Shown: positions 34,255 to 47,110, counted from the stretch's first letter. The stretch: 64,000 nucleotides of DNA from Thuidium tamariscinum (GCA_947034885.2 OX344749.2:932501-996500); one strand, 5' to 3'. Numbers and translations are program-made. The notes: generated from the letters alone by a model not told the origin.

Positions 34255-35900
34255 GGGTGATTGCAAGAAATACTTATCCTCTTTTTTGTCCCCTTGGCTT
34301 TGGACGGGTATTTTTTTTACTCATAACTTTCACATCATTTGTCCATTTCACACAAAACTTGAAACCAAGGTACTTATAAAAGTTCTAGACATAATGTGAT
34401 TTTTTGAAACCTCTTGAAATTATTTTACGATTTTTAAACAACACTTGATTGGATGTCTACCTTGGCCATTTTGGGGGGATTTAGTCCTATTTTGACCCAA
34501 AAATGCAAATTTTAAGCTCAAAATTGGCGGGCAAGGACTTTTACTAAAGTTACACGAGACCACAAGGAAATTTTCTAAAAATAGTAAATTGTCCAACTTC
34601 CACATATGCTCAAAGTGGACTACCTTTGAGCACTTGTATAGAACACAATTTATTTTTCTCAAAGATGAAAATGGTTGAAGACAAGTATATTGAGGTTAGG
34701 AAAAATGGGTTTTTTATTTTATTTATTTGAATTTTTTTACTATTTTTAAAAACTCAAACATCAAAGTGTCTATTTTCATTATATTTTTCATTGTGCTTTT
34801 TTTGTGCATAACTTTTAGTGTTAAATTTTCTTAGGTCTCTGTTGAAGAAGGATATTGATCTATTCGGAAACTATCCTATTAGTATAATAAGTTTATTCCA
34901 AGGGAGATGGTCAAGTAGAAAATCTATGCTAATAGGTTAGTCCAATTTGAAACTCTATTACCAAAAACATTATTACAACAACACACTAAATCCAATGAGG
35001 CTTACAAATTTTGGACTTTTATATTTCACAACTTAATTTCATTACATTAGGTTCACACATTTATACAAATTGGTGTGTAATTTCTCTTCTTTTTTTTTTT
35101 TAATTAATTTTCTAATTGGTGACATATCACCATTACAAATAAGTTTTGCATTTAACTCACTCATTATCCATCACTCAAATTTCACAATTTCTCCAATTTA
35201 ACATTCTGCACTCAATCACTACATCACCACGCCATCTCACTGAATTTCCATCATGTAGGCACAAACATAACATCATGCTCCTTCAAACTTCTACAAATTC
35301 ATTCCTACTCGCACACAAACACAATAACAACAAAAAGAATTACACAGCCAACTTGGGTTGGGACTCTCACTGAGCTCTCTCAAAGTGGGTGAATTTCCAA
35401 TTGGAGAGGATGACTATATACTCTCCCAATAGTTGCTCAAGTAACAACTTAGACATGCACTACTTGGAATCACAAGACTCATTGAATTCCTACTTGACTA
35501 AATTATTGGCCTTTACAACCAACCTCCTTGACTTACTAATTATTTGACCAAACTCACCTACTTGGAGTGAATTGCAACCCAACCACTACTAATTGAATTT
35601 AACAATTTCAAAAATTTACTCAAGAAGTCACTCCAACTTGATAAAAATATATACAAAAACAACAAATTGGAACACAAATACTATAAAAAGCATACCAATC
35701 ACTCTCAAAAAATACAAAAATATCCATACAAAAAATTTAAAAACAAATCCAACCAGACTGTCTACAGTCTCAATTTCAAAAATCACAATATTTTCATTAC
35801 TCTTCAAACTATCCACATTTAGTTTTATTTACAAAAGATTTATTCCGAAAGTCACAAGACTCATCAAAATAGGCCATTTTGAGCCAAAAATGATAAGTCA
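34255..35900. mobile_element. GGGTGATTGCAAGAAA-family element (second subfamily), interrupted and truncated
   Basis: Starts GGGTGATTGCAAGAAA at 34255. To about 34835 it aligns with 51044-51279 plus 52018-52360. The match resumes at about 35770 (AATCACAATATTTTCATT) to 35900 but lacks the right TIR. Its uninterrupted AGTCCTATTTTGACCC (about 34483-34497) is the empty site of the element nested at 51280-52017. About 34840-35765 is an AT-rich insertion in which I recognise nothing; the 103-aa frame at 35593-35904 is composition-driven. Confidence 0.65.
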
Positions 35901-35904
35901 CTAG

Positions 35905-38900
35905 ATGAAAATTGAAGTGAGAATGAACATTAAGATCTTAACACCTCAAATACTTATCTATTGAAAGAACATTTAGTTTCCTTTAGAAGACTTAATTAAA
36001 GAAGGTAGATACAATGGAAAAAACAACTTAAAAATTTGCTTTAGAAATTGCTTCAATATGATCATAGTAAATAATGTTTGATATTCCTTCACTATAGTAT
36101 TCTTTTATTTTTGTACATAAAACGATGATAAATTCAAAATCTTTGCATAGTCTTTTTTGGCAATTCCTAGTTTCTTACATTGAATTTGAATTTTTGCAAC
36201 AAATATGATTTTCTAAAAATTTGGGACTAAATTTTAAAGTTCATCAAGTTTAATTTCTATTCTAAGCTAAAAATTTCAAAATTCTTATAATCCAACATGT
36301 CATTGCAATTTGAGCTTTAGAGAATGACATTGTAACTTGACTTCAACTATGATCTACAATATAATCTCTCAATTATGTACATTTGAAAACTATAAAAATA
36401 TATAATGTTAAAAACTATAAATTATTGAAAAATATCTACTCACATATGAAAATCATCAAGATTTTGGAAAGTCTCAATTTAGCAAAATAGTGTTGAATTT
36501 GATCTAATTGTCATCACCAAGGTTATATTGAATGTAAACATACATAATAATTGCTTAAAAACTTTAAGAATATTTTTCATTGTTATTAGCAAAAAAAAAT
36601 TCCATACATAGATAGTACATTTGTTGTAATGTTTTTTCAAAGATCAATTCAAGTTGATTTTAGAAAGTGATCAATGTATTTTAAACAAGCTAAAAGAAAT
36701 TGATAATTTGGCATTTTATAGTAACATTGGCAACATAGGAAGTGGTCAGCACTTGGAGAATCATCATCATTTGGAGATCATCATGATTATTTTTAGACCA
36801 TTCACCATTGCCATCATTGTTTTGAGATCATCATTATTATTTTGAAATCAATGAAATTTTATTGCATATAGAATACATAATGGTTAGCCTATATTTTTTA
36901 TTTATCCTTTTTTAATTTGCAAATATGTAGTTGGCAAGCTCTTCCAAATCTATTCATTGTTTTGAATCCAAGAAGCTATGTTTTAAATTAAAAAAAGTAT
37001 TATAGCCAAGTTGCTAAACCTAATTTTTTTTCATTTCACCACACTTAGAATATGTATTCAAAGTGTATTTATCAATTCTACCCATGTTTATTGATGATAA
37101 AAACAAAACCTTGAATTTATTCTAACAAGTTTCATTAGCAATTTCAAATTTTGGTGTGTTTTTAGAAGTTGTAGCCAAGTCAATAATTTCAGCAATTTGC
37201 ATTTGTAAGCTATGAACCAATAGTTGAACCTCGGTAATTTTGTCTTTGCTCCTAATGACCTCTGTTCTTGTATCAAACATACAATCTTTAAAGGTTTTTC
37301 TTGTTCTATTAGTCTCTTCTGTATTGGCTATGACTTTATCGAGTTGAGTAGCCAATTTGTCTTTTGCACATGATAAGGATGTAGATACCTCTACAAGCTC
37401 TTGCCAAATATTTGAAATTTTGCCTGACATTCTTTTTGTCATTTTTATAGAATCAAAGTTGCCAAGAATAATCACATTCAAGTCATTACCTATAATGCAA
37501 CATGCAATAAGCTTCAAAATGTACAAAATTTCATTCTAGACAGTTCCTTTGCAAATCTTTGTAGAAATACACAATAAAGGTTGTCCACCTTTTAAAAAAA
37601 AAAAAATCTGCTAATACTATCCATCATAGAAATATGGCGTTACAAGGTCTAAAACTATTAAACATTTTTGCTACCAAGCATTTTTACAATCAAGCTTGCA
37701 ATGCAAAATAGAAAGAATATAAATATGAATTTAACTTGATAGATAGGTAATTAAGGAAAAAATCATTTGTGTCTTCTTTAATTTTAATGATTGAATTCAA
37801 GTTGCCATATGGAGTGATTTTTCTCAATAATGTTGTCTAATGTTCATATGAAGTGAACTCCATCCATTGATTAGTTTTTTTTCCTTCATAGTCTCAAATG
37901 AATTAACTTGAAATTGTACCTTTTAATATCTCCTAAAAATTGTTAAAAGGCAAATGGGCTAGGTCCTAAAAGAAGTTTGTCTTTTGATGAAACAATTAGA
38001 AAAATTGAATATAGCATACAAGACAAATAGTGAAAAAATAGAATCTCAACAAAACTTTCTAAATTTAAGTTATCTTTAAGCAAAATGTTGATTGATCCAA
38101 GATACTATCGCACAATGAGAAGATTGCCAACCAACAATGCAAACAACATTAATTATAAGAGGAAATCTGGCTAGTTTAGAAGACTATGAGTTTCCAAACG
38201 CTAAGAACACTATGTTGATGTAGTTGAGAGATTTCTACATTACAAAATACTAATTATTTATTAAATTTTTAAAAAAAAAAATTCTTTCTTTTTGATACAT
38301 TTTGAAGTTTTCTGGGAAAACAAATTTTTAATTTTTTTTCCAAAATTCCAAGCAGCAGGAGGTTGGTCTGCTACAAAGCTTGCAATGGGAACAATTTCTG
38401 GGAGCAACCCTAAAACGGTCTTCCAGGGACCCAGAAATACTCTTATGCTTATTCTTAATTTTCCTTGTTTAACTACCCATTGTGTGTGAGCATAATGGGC
38501 AACATTGCTAGAGATTTTAGATGGCCTATAAGCTTCATAGCTATTGTTGTAGCAATTCACAAAAAGTCCCTATGGAGCCTAATTTACAAAGTCTTCTAGA
38601 TTCTTTTATAAATATGAAAATTGTGAAGCTTTCAATCATCAAGAATCTTTGCTTTGAGCACATTTAAAAGTTAATACATGTTAAATCATTAAATTTTAGT
38701 TACTAAGTATAAATGACAATTCATATTTAGAATCATCTAACTTTGTTAGACCCAAGCTAGTAACCTCCAAGTGTACTATTTATTGAATTTAGATAGTAAT
38801 TCAATTTGATTAGAAAATAAAAGTATTACATTTGTGATGGCTTTTGAATCGAAGTTGGTTTAGAGCTACTTGTTGATAGAATCTATTTTTTAAGTGGTAG

Positions 38901-38932
38901 AGAAGTGAAGAGATCAATTAGGCTTTTTACAT
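35905..38932. repeat. Dispersed 3-4 kb repeat unit, copy 2
   Basis: Collinear partner of 16925-21372. It lacks the three insertions seen there but has two of its own: about 36690-36970, with a possible AAGC repeat at both edges, and about 38150-38455, between ACATTAATT and CTTGTTTAACTACCC. It preserves empty sites for the Mutator-like MITE and the foldback of copy 1. Confidence 0.8.
37122..37526 (-). pseudogene. Repeat-encoded frame, possible coiled coil, unknown function
   Basis: A 134-aa frame rich in K, E, T and hydrophobic residues with spaced leucines (KDKITEVQLLVHSLQMQIAE), suggesting a helical or coiled-coil segment. The same reading is partly preserved in copy 1 (KGKDKITEVQLLVHGLQMQ, near 18400-18300), which supports a once-coding sequence. 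No catalytic motif is visible. It could be part of a transposon protein. Confidence 0.35.
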
Positions 38933-38980
38933 ATTGACAAAAATTAATTTATAAATTGTTTCTCAATGAAGATGTCCTAA

Positions 38981-40054
38981 CACTACTAGAAATGCATGAC
39001 CAAAACAACAGAAAATCAACTAATTTCTGTTGTTTGGGGCAGTGGAATGACCATTTTTTAACTTTTTGTAAAAATCAACAGAATGGCACCTATTTTTTGT
39101 TGATTTGGATAGTGTGATGACCAAATCAACAAGTTTTAGTTGAATTTGGAATCTTCTTGGCATTTTTTGGGAATCTTTGGAATCTTTTCAGAATCTTCTT
39201 GGAATCTTCTAAAATCTAAGTGCAATGACTTTAAAAAAAAACTTAATCATGTAAAATTCAGTCCTTTTTCAATTCAGCAGACTTTGGAGTCCATTCTCAC
39301 ATAGTAGAATAAAAAATTTCAAAAAAATTTCAACTAAGAAAAGTTGTATATTGAAGTTAAACTTCACCTCCAACAATCCGTTTGTGATTTTGATCCTCCA
39401 ATCAAAAGTTATGACCAAAAATCAGAGAGGGGTAGCTAGGAAAATTTATTTTCACATTTTCTAACATCCTCTCTGATTTTTGTTCATAACTTTTGATTGG
39501 AGGATCAAAATCACAAACGGATTGTTGGAGGTGAAATTTAACTTCAATATACAACTTTTCTTAGTTGAAAGTTTTTCAAAAAAATGTGTTTTACTGTGCC
39601 TAAATGGTGCCTGAAGTCCGCTGATTATTACAAACACAAGAAAAAATATTGAACTTACCAGTTAAAAAAATTTCACAAGCTCTTAATACATCTGAATTAG
39701 TGCATGGTGTGTTGGTTAACACCTTGGGCCTTGACCGTGTGGTCCAGGGATCGAACTTCCATGGAAGCGGGAATCTGCAGGGAGTTACCTTCGGTGCGGC
39801 CACTTAGGCAGATGCCCGTGTGGCGGCCCCCTACGTGTCTGCCACGTGTCAGTGCGCGGGGTCGCCACGTGGCGGCTAGCCTGAGTTTTTTTTAAATAAA
39901 AAAAAAAAATCAAAAGTGCCTTGTCCAAAACAACAGAAAAAAACAACAGATTTGTGTTGAAAAATGGCCAAAACAACGATTCCGAAACAACAGATGCAAT
40001 CAACACATTTGCGTTGGAATTCTGTTGTTTCGGTCACTGAATTTTCTAGTAGTG
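38981..40054. mobile_element. CACTA-type non-autonomous transposon, 1074 bp, TSD TAA
   Basis: TAA (38978-38980), CACTACTAGAAATGC at the left, ATTTTCTAGTAGTG at the right, TAA (40055-40057). It sits in the start of composite repeat copy 2; the uninterrupted phrase GATGTCC...TAACCAAGAG is seen in the other copies. The ends carry AACAACAGA/AATCAACA words. An internal inverted repeat has arms of about 105 bp at about 39328-39432 and 39466-39570. A SINE is inserted at 39697-39911. Confidence 0.85.
39697..39911 (+). mobile_element. tRNA-derived SINE with poly(A) tail
   Basis: A-box-like TGGTGTGTTGG starts near 39705. B-box-like GGGATCGAACTTCC starts near 39748, about 43 bp later, as in a tRNA. A GC-rich body follows with repeated GCCACGTG words, then an A-rich tail (39893-39909). 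GC content is far above the host element. No clear target duplication was found. Confidence 0.7.
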
Positions 40055-41975
40055 TAACCAAGAGAAACAATATAATCAACTTGCATTGGTTCACTTTCAT
40101 GCTATTTTGGACAAAGTTTTTTCATGTAGTGCTCCCACGAATCTTTGTTGTTGCACATATTGCACAACATTTTAAATATGCACACATGCATGCATCAAAC
40201 AAGTCTCACATCAAGTGGTGGTTGAAATTGAAACTACATTGACCCCAAAATGCTCTAGGAGTTTGTTTTTTGGCCTCTAGAAATTTGCTCTAAATTGAAC
40301 CAAAAAATAGAATTTTGGTACCTAGGTGTATCATTTCCCCCCCTAATTGTAATAAAACAAATTCAAACTAGACATGTTAGAGATCCAGTAGGATAAGAAT
40401 ATTAGAATACACAATGACATCACTCACTTATGGATTGAAAGATTATAAGGTTTGATCATGAAGGTGTTAATTATCTCTTAAATGCTCGAGGCCTTTTTTG
40501 AACTTCTATAAATTTGCTCTAAATTGAACAAAAAGTCAACATTTTGATAAGTTGCATCAAATTTTTTTTGAAGTGTGACGGGACAAATTCAAATTGTCTA
40601 AACATGTTAGAGATAGAGTTAGAGATCCCATAGGAAAAGAATACACAATAACATCAATTATGGATTGAAAGATTATAAGGTTTGATCAAGAGGGTGTTAA
40701 ATGAATTTGAAGTCACTTTCAATCATTTTTTCACGTGTCAAATCTAAAAATTTGGTCACCCAGAAAAACCATTACAAGGTTACGAGGCCTAACATGCATA
40801 ATCCCAAACAATTCATGACTCCTCAAAATCTCCTCGACAACTTTTCTAAATGATTTTCTAATTTGATTTTGCCCCCCAAGACCTAAGCACATTTGAGGCC
40901 CATTTCCAAGAGCCCTCAAAAATATGGAAAGTCAAGAATTGCAATGGACACCCTTGCACAAAAATCTTGAACATAAATATCATGATCAATCACTTTCAAA
41001 ATCGAACTTCTTGAAGCTAATACTAGACTTCACCAAGAACTTTTCAAAAATATAAAGTAGTAAACCTTGCAATTGGTTAGGTTTTATTTAACTTCAAAGT
41101 ATGTGTTGTGAACAAGCAATTGGTTAGGTTTTAATTAACTTCAAAGTAAGTGTTGTGAACAAAATTCACTGCGCACACAGGGAGACACCGAGACACAGGA
41201 TGAGGACCAAGAAGCTGGGACTGAGAGCCAAACGGGAGCCAAAAGAAGCGATCATCGGTCTGAGGGGGGGCACATTCGACCCTGGACCTGTCGGCCGACG
41301 TTCCACTCGCCTCTACCGCACAATGAGCCGATCGAATGTCACCCCCTGAAGGTTGCAAGGATCCTCACAGTCCCAGGGCTAGTCAAGAGCGGCAAGCGCT
41401 CCATATTTAACACAAGGCGTGCTTCCTCAGCTCTCAACCCGAGGACGATGGCAATGGGGTCCTTTGCATGTGCAGGGCACCGAAGCGTACTTAGAAGGGC
41501 CGTAGGGACTGATCGATGAGCTGAGCATTGCATGTAGCCTTCAGGTCCTGTTGCAGCTAGATTGTCGTCATGCCTCTCCATGATTCAACTCGAACGAGCT
41601 GAGTTACGTTGTTTCAGGGACGTCGAGCATTCAAGAAATTAAACTGCCAATCATCAGAACTTTACTTTTGGACAAATTTTGTCGTAACAGATAATATACA
41701 CGATCGAGAGATCGTCATGGCAGTTACGTTCGATCACTTTGCAGACGTCATTAATTAAGTTACTGTAGGCGTTCAATTCGCGAATTGTACTAGAAGGGCA
41801 CGGCCATGAATCGAAACAATTGGGGGGAATTGGGAGGAATTGAACGAGGCTGAGTACGAAGCCAGGTCCACTCCCTCAACGGACCTCATCATGCTCTTAA
41901 TTAAGCTAAGCCTCAATGTTGATCAATTACGCTTGGCAGGTGTCGAGGATCAATGAATCAATCATTCGGGGATTA
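40055..41975. repeat. Composite repeat unit (A+B), copy 2
   Basis: Its left edge probably begins near 38933 and is split by the CACTA-type element. Part A contains an internal tandem duplication of about 200 bp, around AAAGATTATAAGGTTTGATCA (near 40437 and 40669); copy 3 has it as well, copy 1 does not. Part B (from about 41165) has the tRNA-like segment and the GAGCTGAGTTACGTTGTTTCAG phrase. It directly abuts copy 3. Confidence 0.75.
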
Positions 41976-42169
41976 ATTGTCGGAATCAAGATGTCCTCAC
42001 CAAGTCCTAACCAAGAGAAACAGTCAACATATCTCGGTTCATTTTCATGTTGTTTTGGACAATTAAAGTTTTTTCATGTACTGTAATGTTCCTACAAGTT
42101 AATCTTTGTTGTTACACATGTTGCACAACATTTTAAATTTGCACACATGCATGCATCAAACAAGCTTCA

Positions 42170-43700
42170 GGGTCATTGTAAGAAAGGGTGATCACTTTCG
42201 TAGCGCTTTCCAAACTTGGCTCTTGTCTAAAGTCATAACTTTTGATTGATGAATTCAATGCCTAAAACAAAAAGAATTGTTTCTAGAGTTTTTGATTGCA
42301 TTTATATTCTATATTTTTAAAGTTTTTTTTAAAATCATTTTATATTTATAAAGTTTTTTTGTTAATTTGTTACACTTTCAAGATTGGAGGTTTTTAATAT
42401 TATTGAGTAGTTTAAATTAATGATTTTTAGTTGAAATTTTTGTGGTATGTTTTCATAGTAGGTAGATATGTCCCTACCAAAGGGAATCTAAAAAAACATA
42501 ATTTTATAACCTCTACATTAGTGCAAACAGGTGTCCCTTGTGCGCACACTTCTAAACATTAAAAATGGTTTTGAACTCATTTTTTTTGTTGAACCTCATC
42601 ACCAAAAAGTCTTCTCAAATGTCCAGTTTTTTGTTCTGTTCAAAATTTCTTTTCCTATTTTTTACAAATTAAAACATTAGTGCATGTATTTTCTATACTA
42701 CATTTCAATATCCAAGAAAATGTCCTAGAAAATGTCCTTGAAAGTTTGACAAATTAAAAAAAATAACTTATAAATATAAAATGATTTTAAAAAAATTCTG
42801 AAAAATAATGAATATAAATGAAATAAAAAACTCTAGAAATTTTGTTTTTGGGTGAATGCAAGAAACACTTGTACTATTTGTTGCATTTTACTACAATACT
42901 CATGACTTTTTTTGGAGTACTTTAAAATTATAAAATTAATCTGAAAAAAAATTGAAAAATATAAATAATGTATACACCTCTAAGATGAAGGTTTTCATTG
43001 AAGGAAATTGATAGAAAATTTTTCTAAGTAGGAGAACTTAAAAAGGGCCAAACCTCAAGAAAATACGTACCTTCACATTTTTATTCGGTAAAAATAGTAA
43101 AATAAGTAAATACAAAAAATAAAAGGTGTCTATTTGCAACAACTCTATAGATATGGTCATTCACCAAAAACACCACCAAAATAATATTTTATATGTTTCA
43201 AAATACAAGCAGAAAGAAGCTCACTTTGTAGACTTCCACACCACATAAAAATAACTTTTTTCAAAATCCCTCACGTGGAGAGATGTAAATCTATTAGAAG
43301 ACCATCTCATACAAATTTCATCTCAAAATCATTAAAAAAAGGTACTCCTTAGTACTAAAACCCTCCAAATTGTCATTTGTGACATTTAATCACTACTTAC
43401 TACAGTCACTAGTACTATTTTAGTATTAAAATATTTTTGAAAATTATGAAAAAATTATGTAAGGTGTATAATAGTCATGAATACCTTCTTTGTAAATCTT
43501 GAGTCATTTCAAGCAAAAATGAAAAAGTTATGGCCAAAAAATAGATCAGCACTTAGGTTGTGACGGAAAATAGTGCAAGTGTTTCTTGCATTCACCCTTT
43601 TGTTTTGGGCATTGGATTCATCAATCAAAAGTTATGGCTTTGGACAAGAGCCAAGTTTGCAAAGTGTTACAAAAGTAGTTGCCCTTTCTTACAATGAGCA
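42170..43700. mobile_element. GGGTCATTGTAAGAAA foldback element with internal deletion and nested insertion
   Basis: The left arm (42170 to about 42700) matches 43702-44226. The right arm (about 42720-42849 plus 43602-43695) is shortened and interrupted by 42850-43597. The right end reads CTTTCTTACAATGA and abuts the next foldback, which appears to have inserted in or beside this terminus. Confidence 0.75.
42850..43597. mobile_element. GGGTGAATGCAAGAAA-family transposon, 748 bp, TSD TTTT, nested
   Basis: TTTT (42846-42849), GGGTGAATGCAAGAAACAC, then GTGTTTCTTGCATTCACCC and TTTT (43598-43601). TIRs match over about 30 bp with one mismatch. The host text TTTTGTTTT...GGGCATTGG is intact in the neighbouring element near 44680. 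Confidence 0.9.
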
Positions 43701-43701
43701 G

Positions 43702-44782
43702 GGGTCATTGCAAGAAACGGTGACCACTTTCGTATCACTTTCCAAACTTGGCTCTTGTCCAAAGCCATAACTTTTGATTGATGAATCCAATGCCCAAAAC
43801 AAAAAAACTATTTCTAGAGTTTTTTATTGCATTTATATTCTATATTTTTCAGAATTTTTTAAAAATCATTTTATATTTATAAGTTATTTTTGTTAATTTG
43901 TCACACTTTCAAGATTGGAGGTTTTTAATACTATTGAGTAGTTTAAATTAATTATTTTTAGTTGAAATTTTTGTGGTATGTTTTTATAGTAGGTACACAT
44001 GCCCCTAACAAAGTAAATCTAAAAAAACATAATTTTATGACCTCTACATTAGTGCAAACAAGTGTCCCTTGTGCGCACACTTCTAAACATTAAAAATGGT
44101 TTTGAACTCATTTTTTTTGTTGAACCTCATCACCAAGAAGTCTTTTCAAATGGCCAATTTTTTGTTTTGTTCAAAATTTCTTTTCCTATTTTTTACAAAT
44201 TAAAACGTCAATGCATGTATTTTCTAGGACATTTTCTTGGACATTGAAATGTAGTATAGAAAATACATGCATTGACGTTTTAATTTGTAAAAAATAGGAA
44301 AAGAAATTTTGAACAAAACAAAAAATTGGCCATTTGAAAAGACTTCTTGGTGATGAGGTTCAACAAAAAAAATGAGTTCAAAACCATTTTTAATGTTTAG
44401 AAGTGTGCGCACAAGGGACACTTGTTTGCACTAATGTAGAGGTCATAAAATTATGTTTTTTTAGATTTACTTTGTTAGGGGCATGTGTACCTACTATAAA
44501 AACATACCACAAAAATTTCAACTAAAAATAATTAATTTAAACTACTCAATAGTATTAAAAACCTCCAATCTTGAAAGTGTGACAAATTAACAAAAATAAC
44601 TTATAAATATAAAATGATTTTTAAAAAATTCTAAAAAATATAGAATATAAATGCAATAAAAAACTCTAGAAACATTTTTTTTTGTTTTGGGCATTGGATT
44701 CATCAATCAAAAGTTATGGCTTTGGACAAGAGCCAAGTTTGGAAAGTGATACAAAAGTGGTCGCCCTTTCTTGCAATGACCC
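43702..44782. mobile_element. Near-perfect 1.08-kb foldback transposon
   Basis: The arms 43702-44226 and 44257-44782 are inverted copies with few differences, around a 30-bp loop. Ends are GGGTCATTGCAAGAAACG and CTTTCTTGCAATGACCC. The paired frames 44062-44247 (plus) and 44421-44224 (minus) translate to the same protein start simply because of the symmetry; they are not genes. High arm identity suggests a recent insertion or arm-to-arm conversion. Confidence 0.85.
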
Positions 44783-47110
44783 GCCTTCACATCATGTAGT
44801 TGAAATTGAAACTACATTAATCCAAAATATCTTAGGAGATTTTTTTGGCTTCTAAGAATTTGCTTTAAATTGAACCAAAAAACATAATTTTTACAAGGTG
44901 AATCATTCCCCTCAGTTTAATTATAATGGTACAAATTCTAACTAGACATATTAGAGATCCCATAGGAAAAGAATACACAACATTGGTTATGGATAGAAAT
45001 TTTATAACTTTAGAAGGTTTGATCATGAGGATGTTGTCCCCTATATGCCTGAGGTTTTTTTTGAACTTCTAGGGATTTGCTCTAAATTGATTGAAAAGTC
45101 AACATTTTGATAAGTTGCATCAAAAAAATTTTAGAGTGTGAGTGTGTGACGAGACAAATTCAAATTGCCTAGGCATGTTAAAGATCCCATAGGAAAAGAA
45201 TACACAACAATATCACTTATAGATTGAAAGATTATAAGGTTTGATGAAGAGGTTGTTAACTATTAAATGGATATGAAGTCATTTTCAATCTTCTTTTCAT
45301 CATGTATCAAATCTGAAAATTTGGTCACTAAGAAAAACCATTAGGCAAGGTTACAACTTACAAGGCCTAGCTAACATGCATAACTCCAATCAATTTATGG
45401 CTCTTTAAAATCTCGTCAATAACTTTTCTAAATGAATTTCTAATTTGGTTTTGTCCCCAAAGACCTAAGCATATTTCAAGCCTATTTCCAAGAATCCTCG
45501 AAAGTCAAGGATTGTAGTGAATAACTGAATACCTTTGTTCAAAATTCTTGAACACAAAAATCATAATCAATCACTTTCAAAATTGGATTTCTTGATGCGA
45601 ATATTAGACTTTAGGAATATAAAGTACTAAAACTAGAGGTTTTATTTAATCCCTAAATGCCCAAGGCACTAGAATCTAGTGTTTGCAAAACTTTGAAGTT
45701 AAATAAAACTTAACAAGTTTGCTATGTTTAGTAGTTTATTTTTGGAGAGTGCTTTTGAAAGTCTAATTTTAGTGTCAAAAATCTTATTGGAGAATGAATG
45801 ATGGTGATTTTTCTATTCAAGATTTTGTACAAGAATATCCATTGCAATCTTGACTTTCTATAGTGTTGAGAGCTCTTAAAAATGAGCCTCAAATACTCTA
45901 GATCTTGGAGTAAAAATCACATTCAAAATTCATTTTCAAAAATTATAGAATAGATGTTGAGAAGCCATAAATTGATTGGAGTTATGCATGTTAATTCCTT
46001 TAACCTCATATTTTTTTGGTCATCAACTTTTCAAATTTGACTTGCAAAAAGAGGATAGAAATTAATACCCTCATAGTCAAACATTATAAATTTTCTCTCC
46101 ATAAGTGATATTCATTTGTTGTATTTCAATTCTTTTCCATTGCAATCTTTAACATGTCTAATTTGAATTTGTACAGTTACAATTCAAAAAGAATTGATAC
46201 ACCTTATCAAAATATTGACATTTTGTTCAACTTGGAGCAAATTCCAAGAAGCTCAAAACAGGCCTTGCGCATTTAAGGGTTTACTTCAAAGTATGTGTTT
46301 GTGAACAAAACTCACCGCGCTCGCAAGGAGACACGGGACTGAGAACCACCCCCGCCAAACGGGAGCAAAATGGACTAATGAATGTGAGGGGGGACGAACT
46401 CCACCCTGGGACCTATTGGTCGGCGCTCTACTCGCCTACCGCGAATCGAGTCCAAGGTAACAAGCTGTTACTCCTCTTAAGGTATCCTCTGTCTCCACGG
46501 TCCCAGGGTATGCTTGTGATATTTGCGTTTCACTCTTTCTACAGAGCGTGCTTCCTCAGCTCTTAACCCGAGGACGTCGGCAATCGGGTTCTTTGTGCAG
46601 GACTGCAGGGCACCAGCCACCGAAGCGCACTTGGAAGGGTCGTATGGACTAGTCGATGAGCATCGTAGCCTTCAGATCCTATTGCAGATTGTCATCATGC
46701 ATCTATTTCAACTCGAACTGGCTGAGTTACGTTGTTTCAGGAACTTAACTCGAGCATCCAAGGAAACTGCCAATCATCAGAACTTTACTTTTAGACAAAC
46801 TATAATTTGTCGTAACAAATATGCATCGAGAGATCGTCATGGCAGCTGGGGTACTAACGGTTCATCTTCACTTTGCAGACGTAAGTTACAGTAACTGTAG
46901 GTGTTCGCGTCTTCGCGATTCATGTGAATTACACAAGAACGGCACGGCCATGAATCAAAACAATTAATTGGGGGGAATTGAATGAGGCCGAGTACGAAGC
47001 CAGGTCCACTCCCTCTTCAACAAACCTCATCATGCTCTTAATTAAGCTAAGCCTCAATGTCGATCAATTACGCTTGGCATGCTGTCGAGGATCACTGAAC
47101 CGTTCGGCGG

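Larger units (their letters stand above)
41976..47110. repeat. Composite repeat unit (A+B), copy 3, containing nested transposons
   Basis: The match to copies 1 and 2 runs 41976-42169, is interrupted by the transposon block 42170-44785, and resumes 44786-47110. TTCA flanks the block at 42166-42169 and 44786-44789, and the uninterrupted site is seen near 40200 (AACAAGTCTCACATCAAG). Part B begins near 46310. The frames at 46378-46894 and 46978-47175 are shifted readings of this non-coding repeat. Confidence 0.75.

Noticed and set aside
16925-38932. The two 3-4 kb repeat copies as LTRs of one large retrotransposon
   Set aside because: They lack TG...CA ends, and no primer-binding site, polymerase or integrase lies between them.
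44062-44421. Two frames on opposite strands encoding the same N-terminal sequence
   Set aside because: They are explained entirely by the inverted-repeat arms of the foldback element and have AT-rich composition without motifs.
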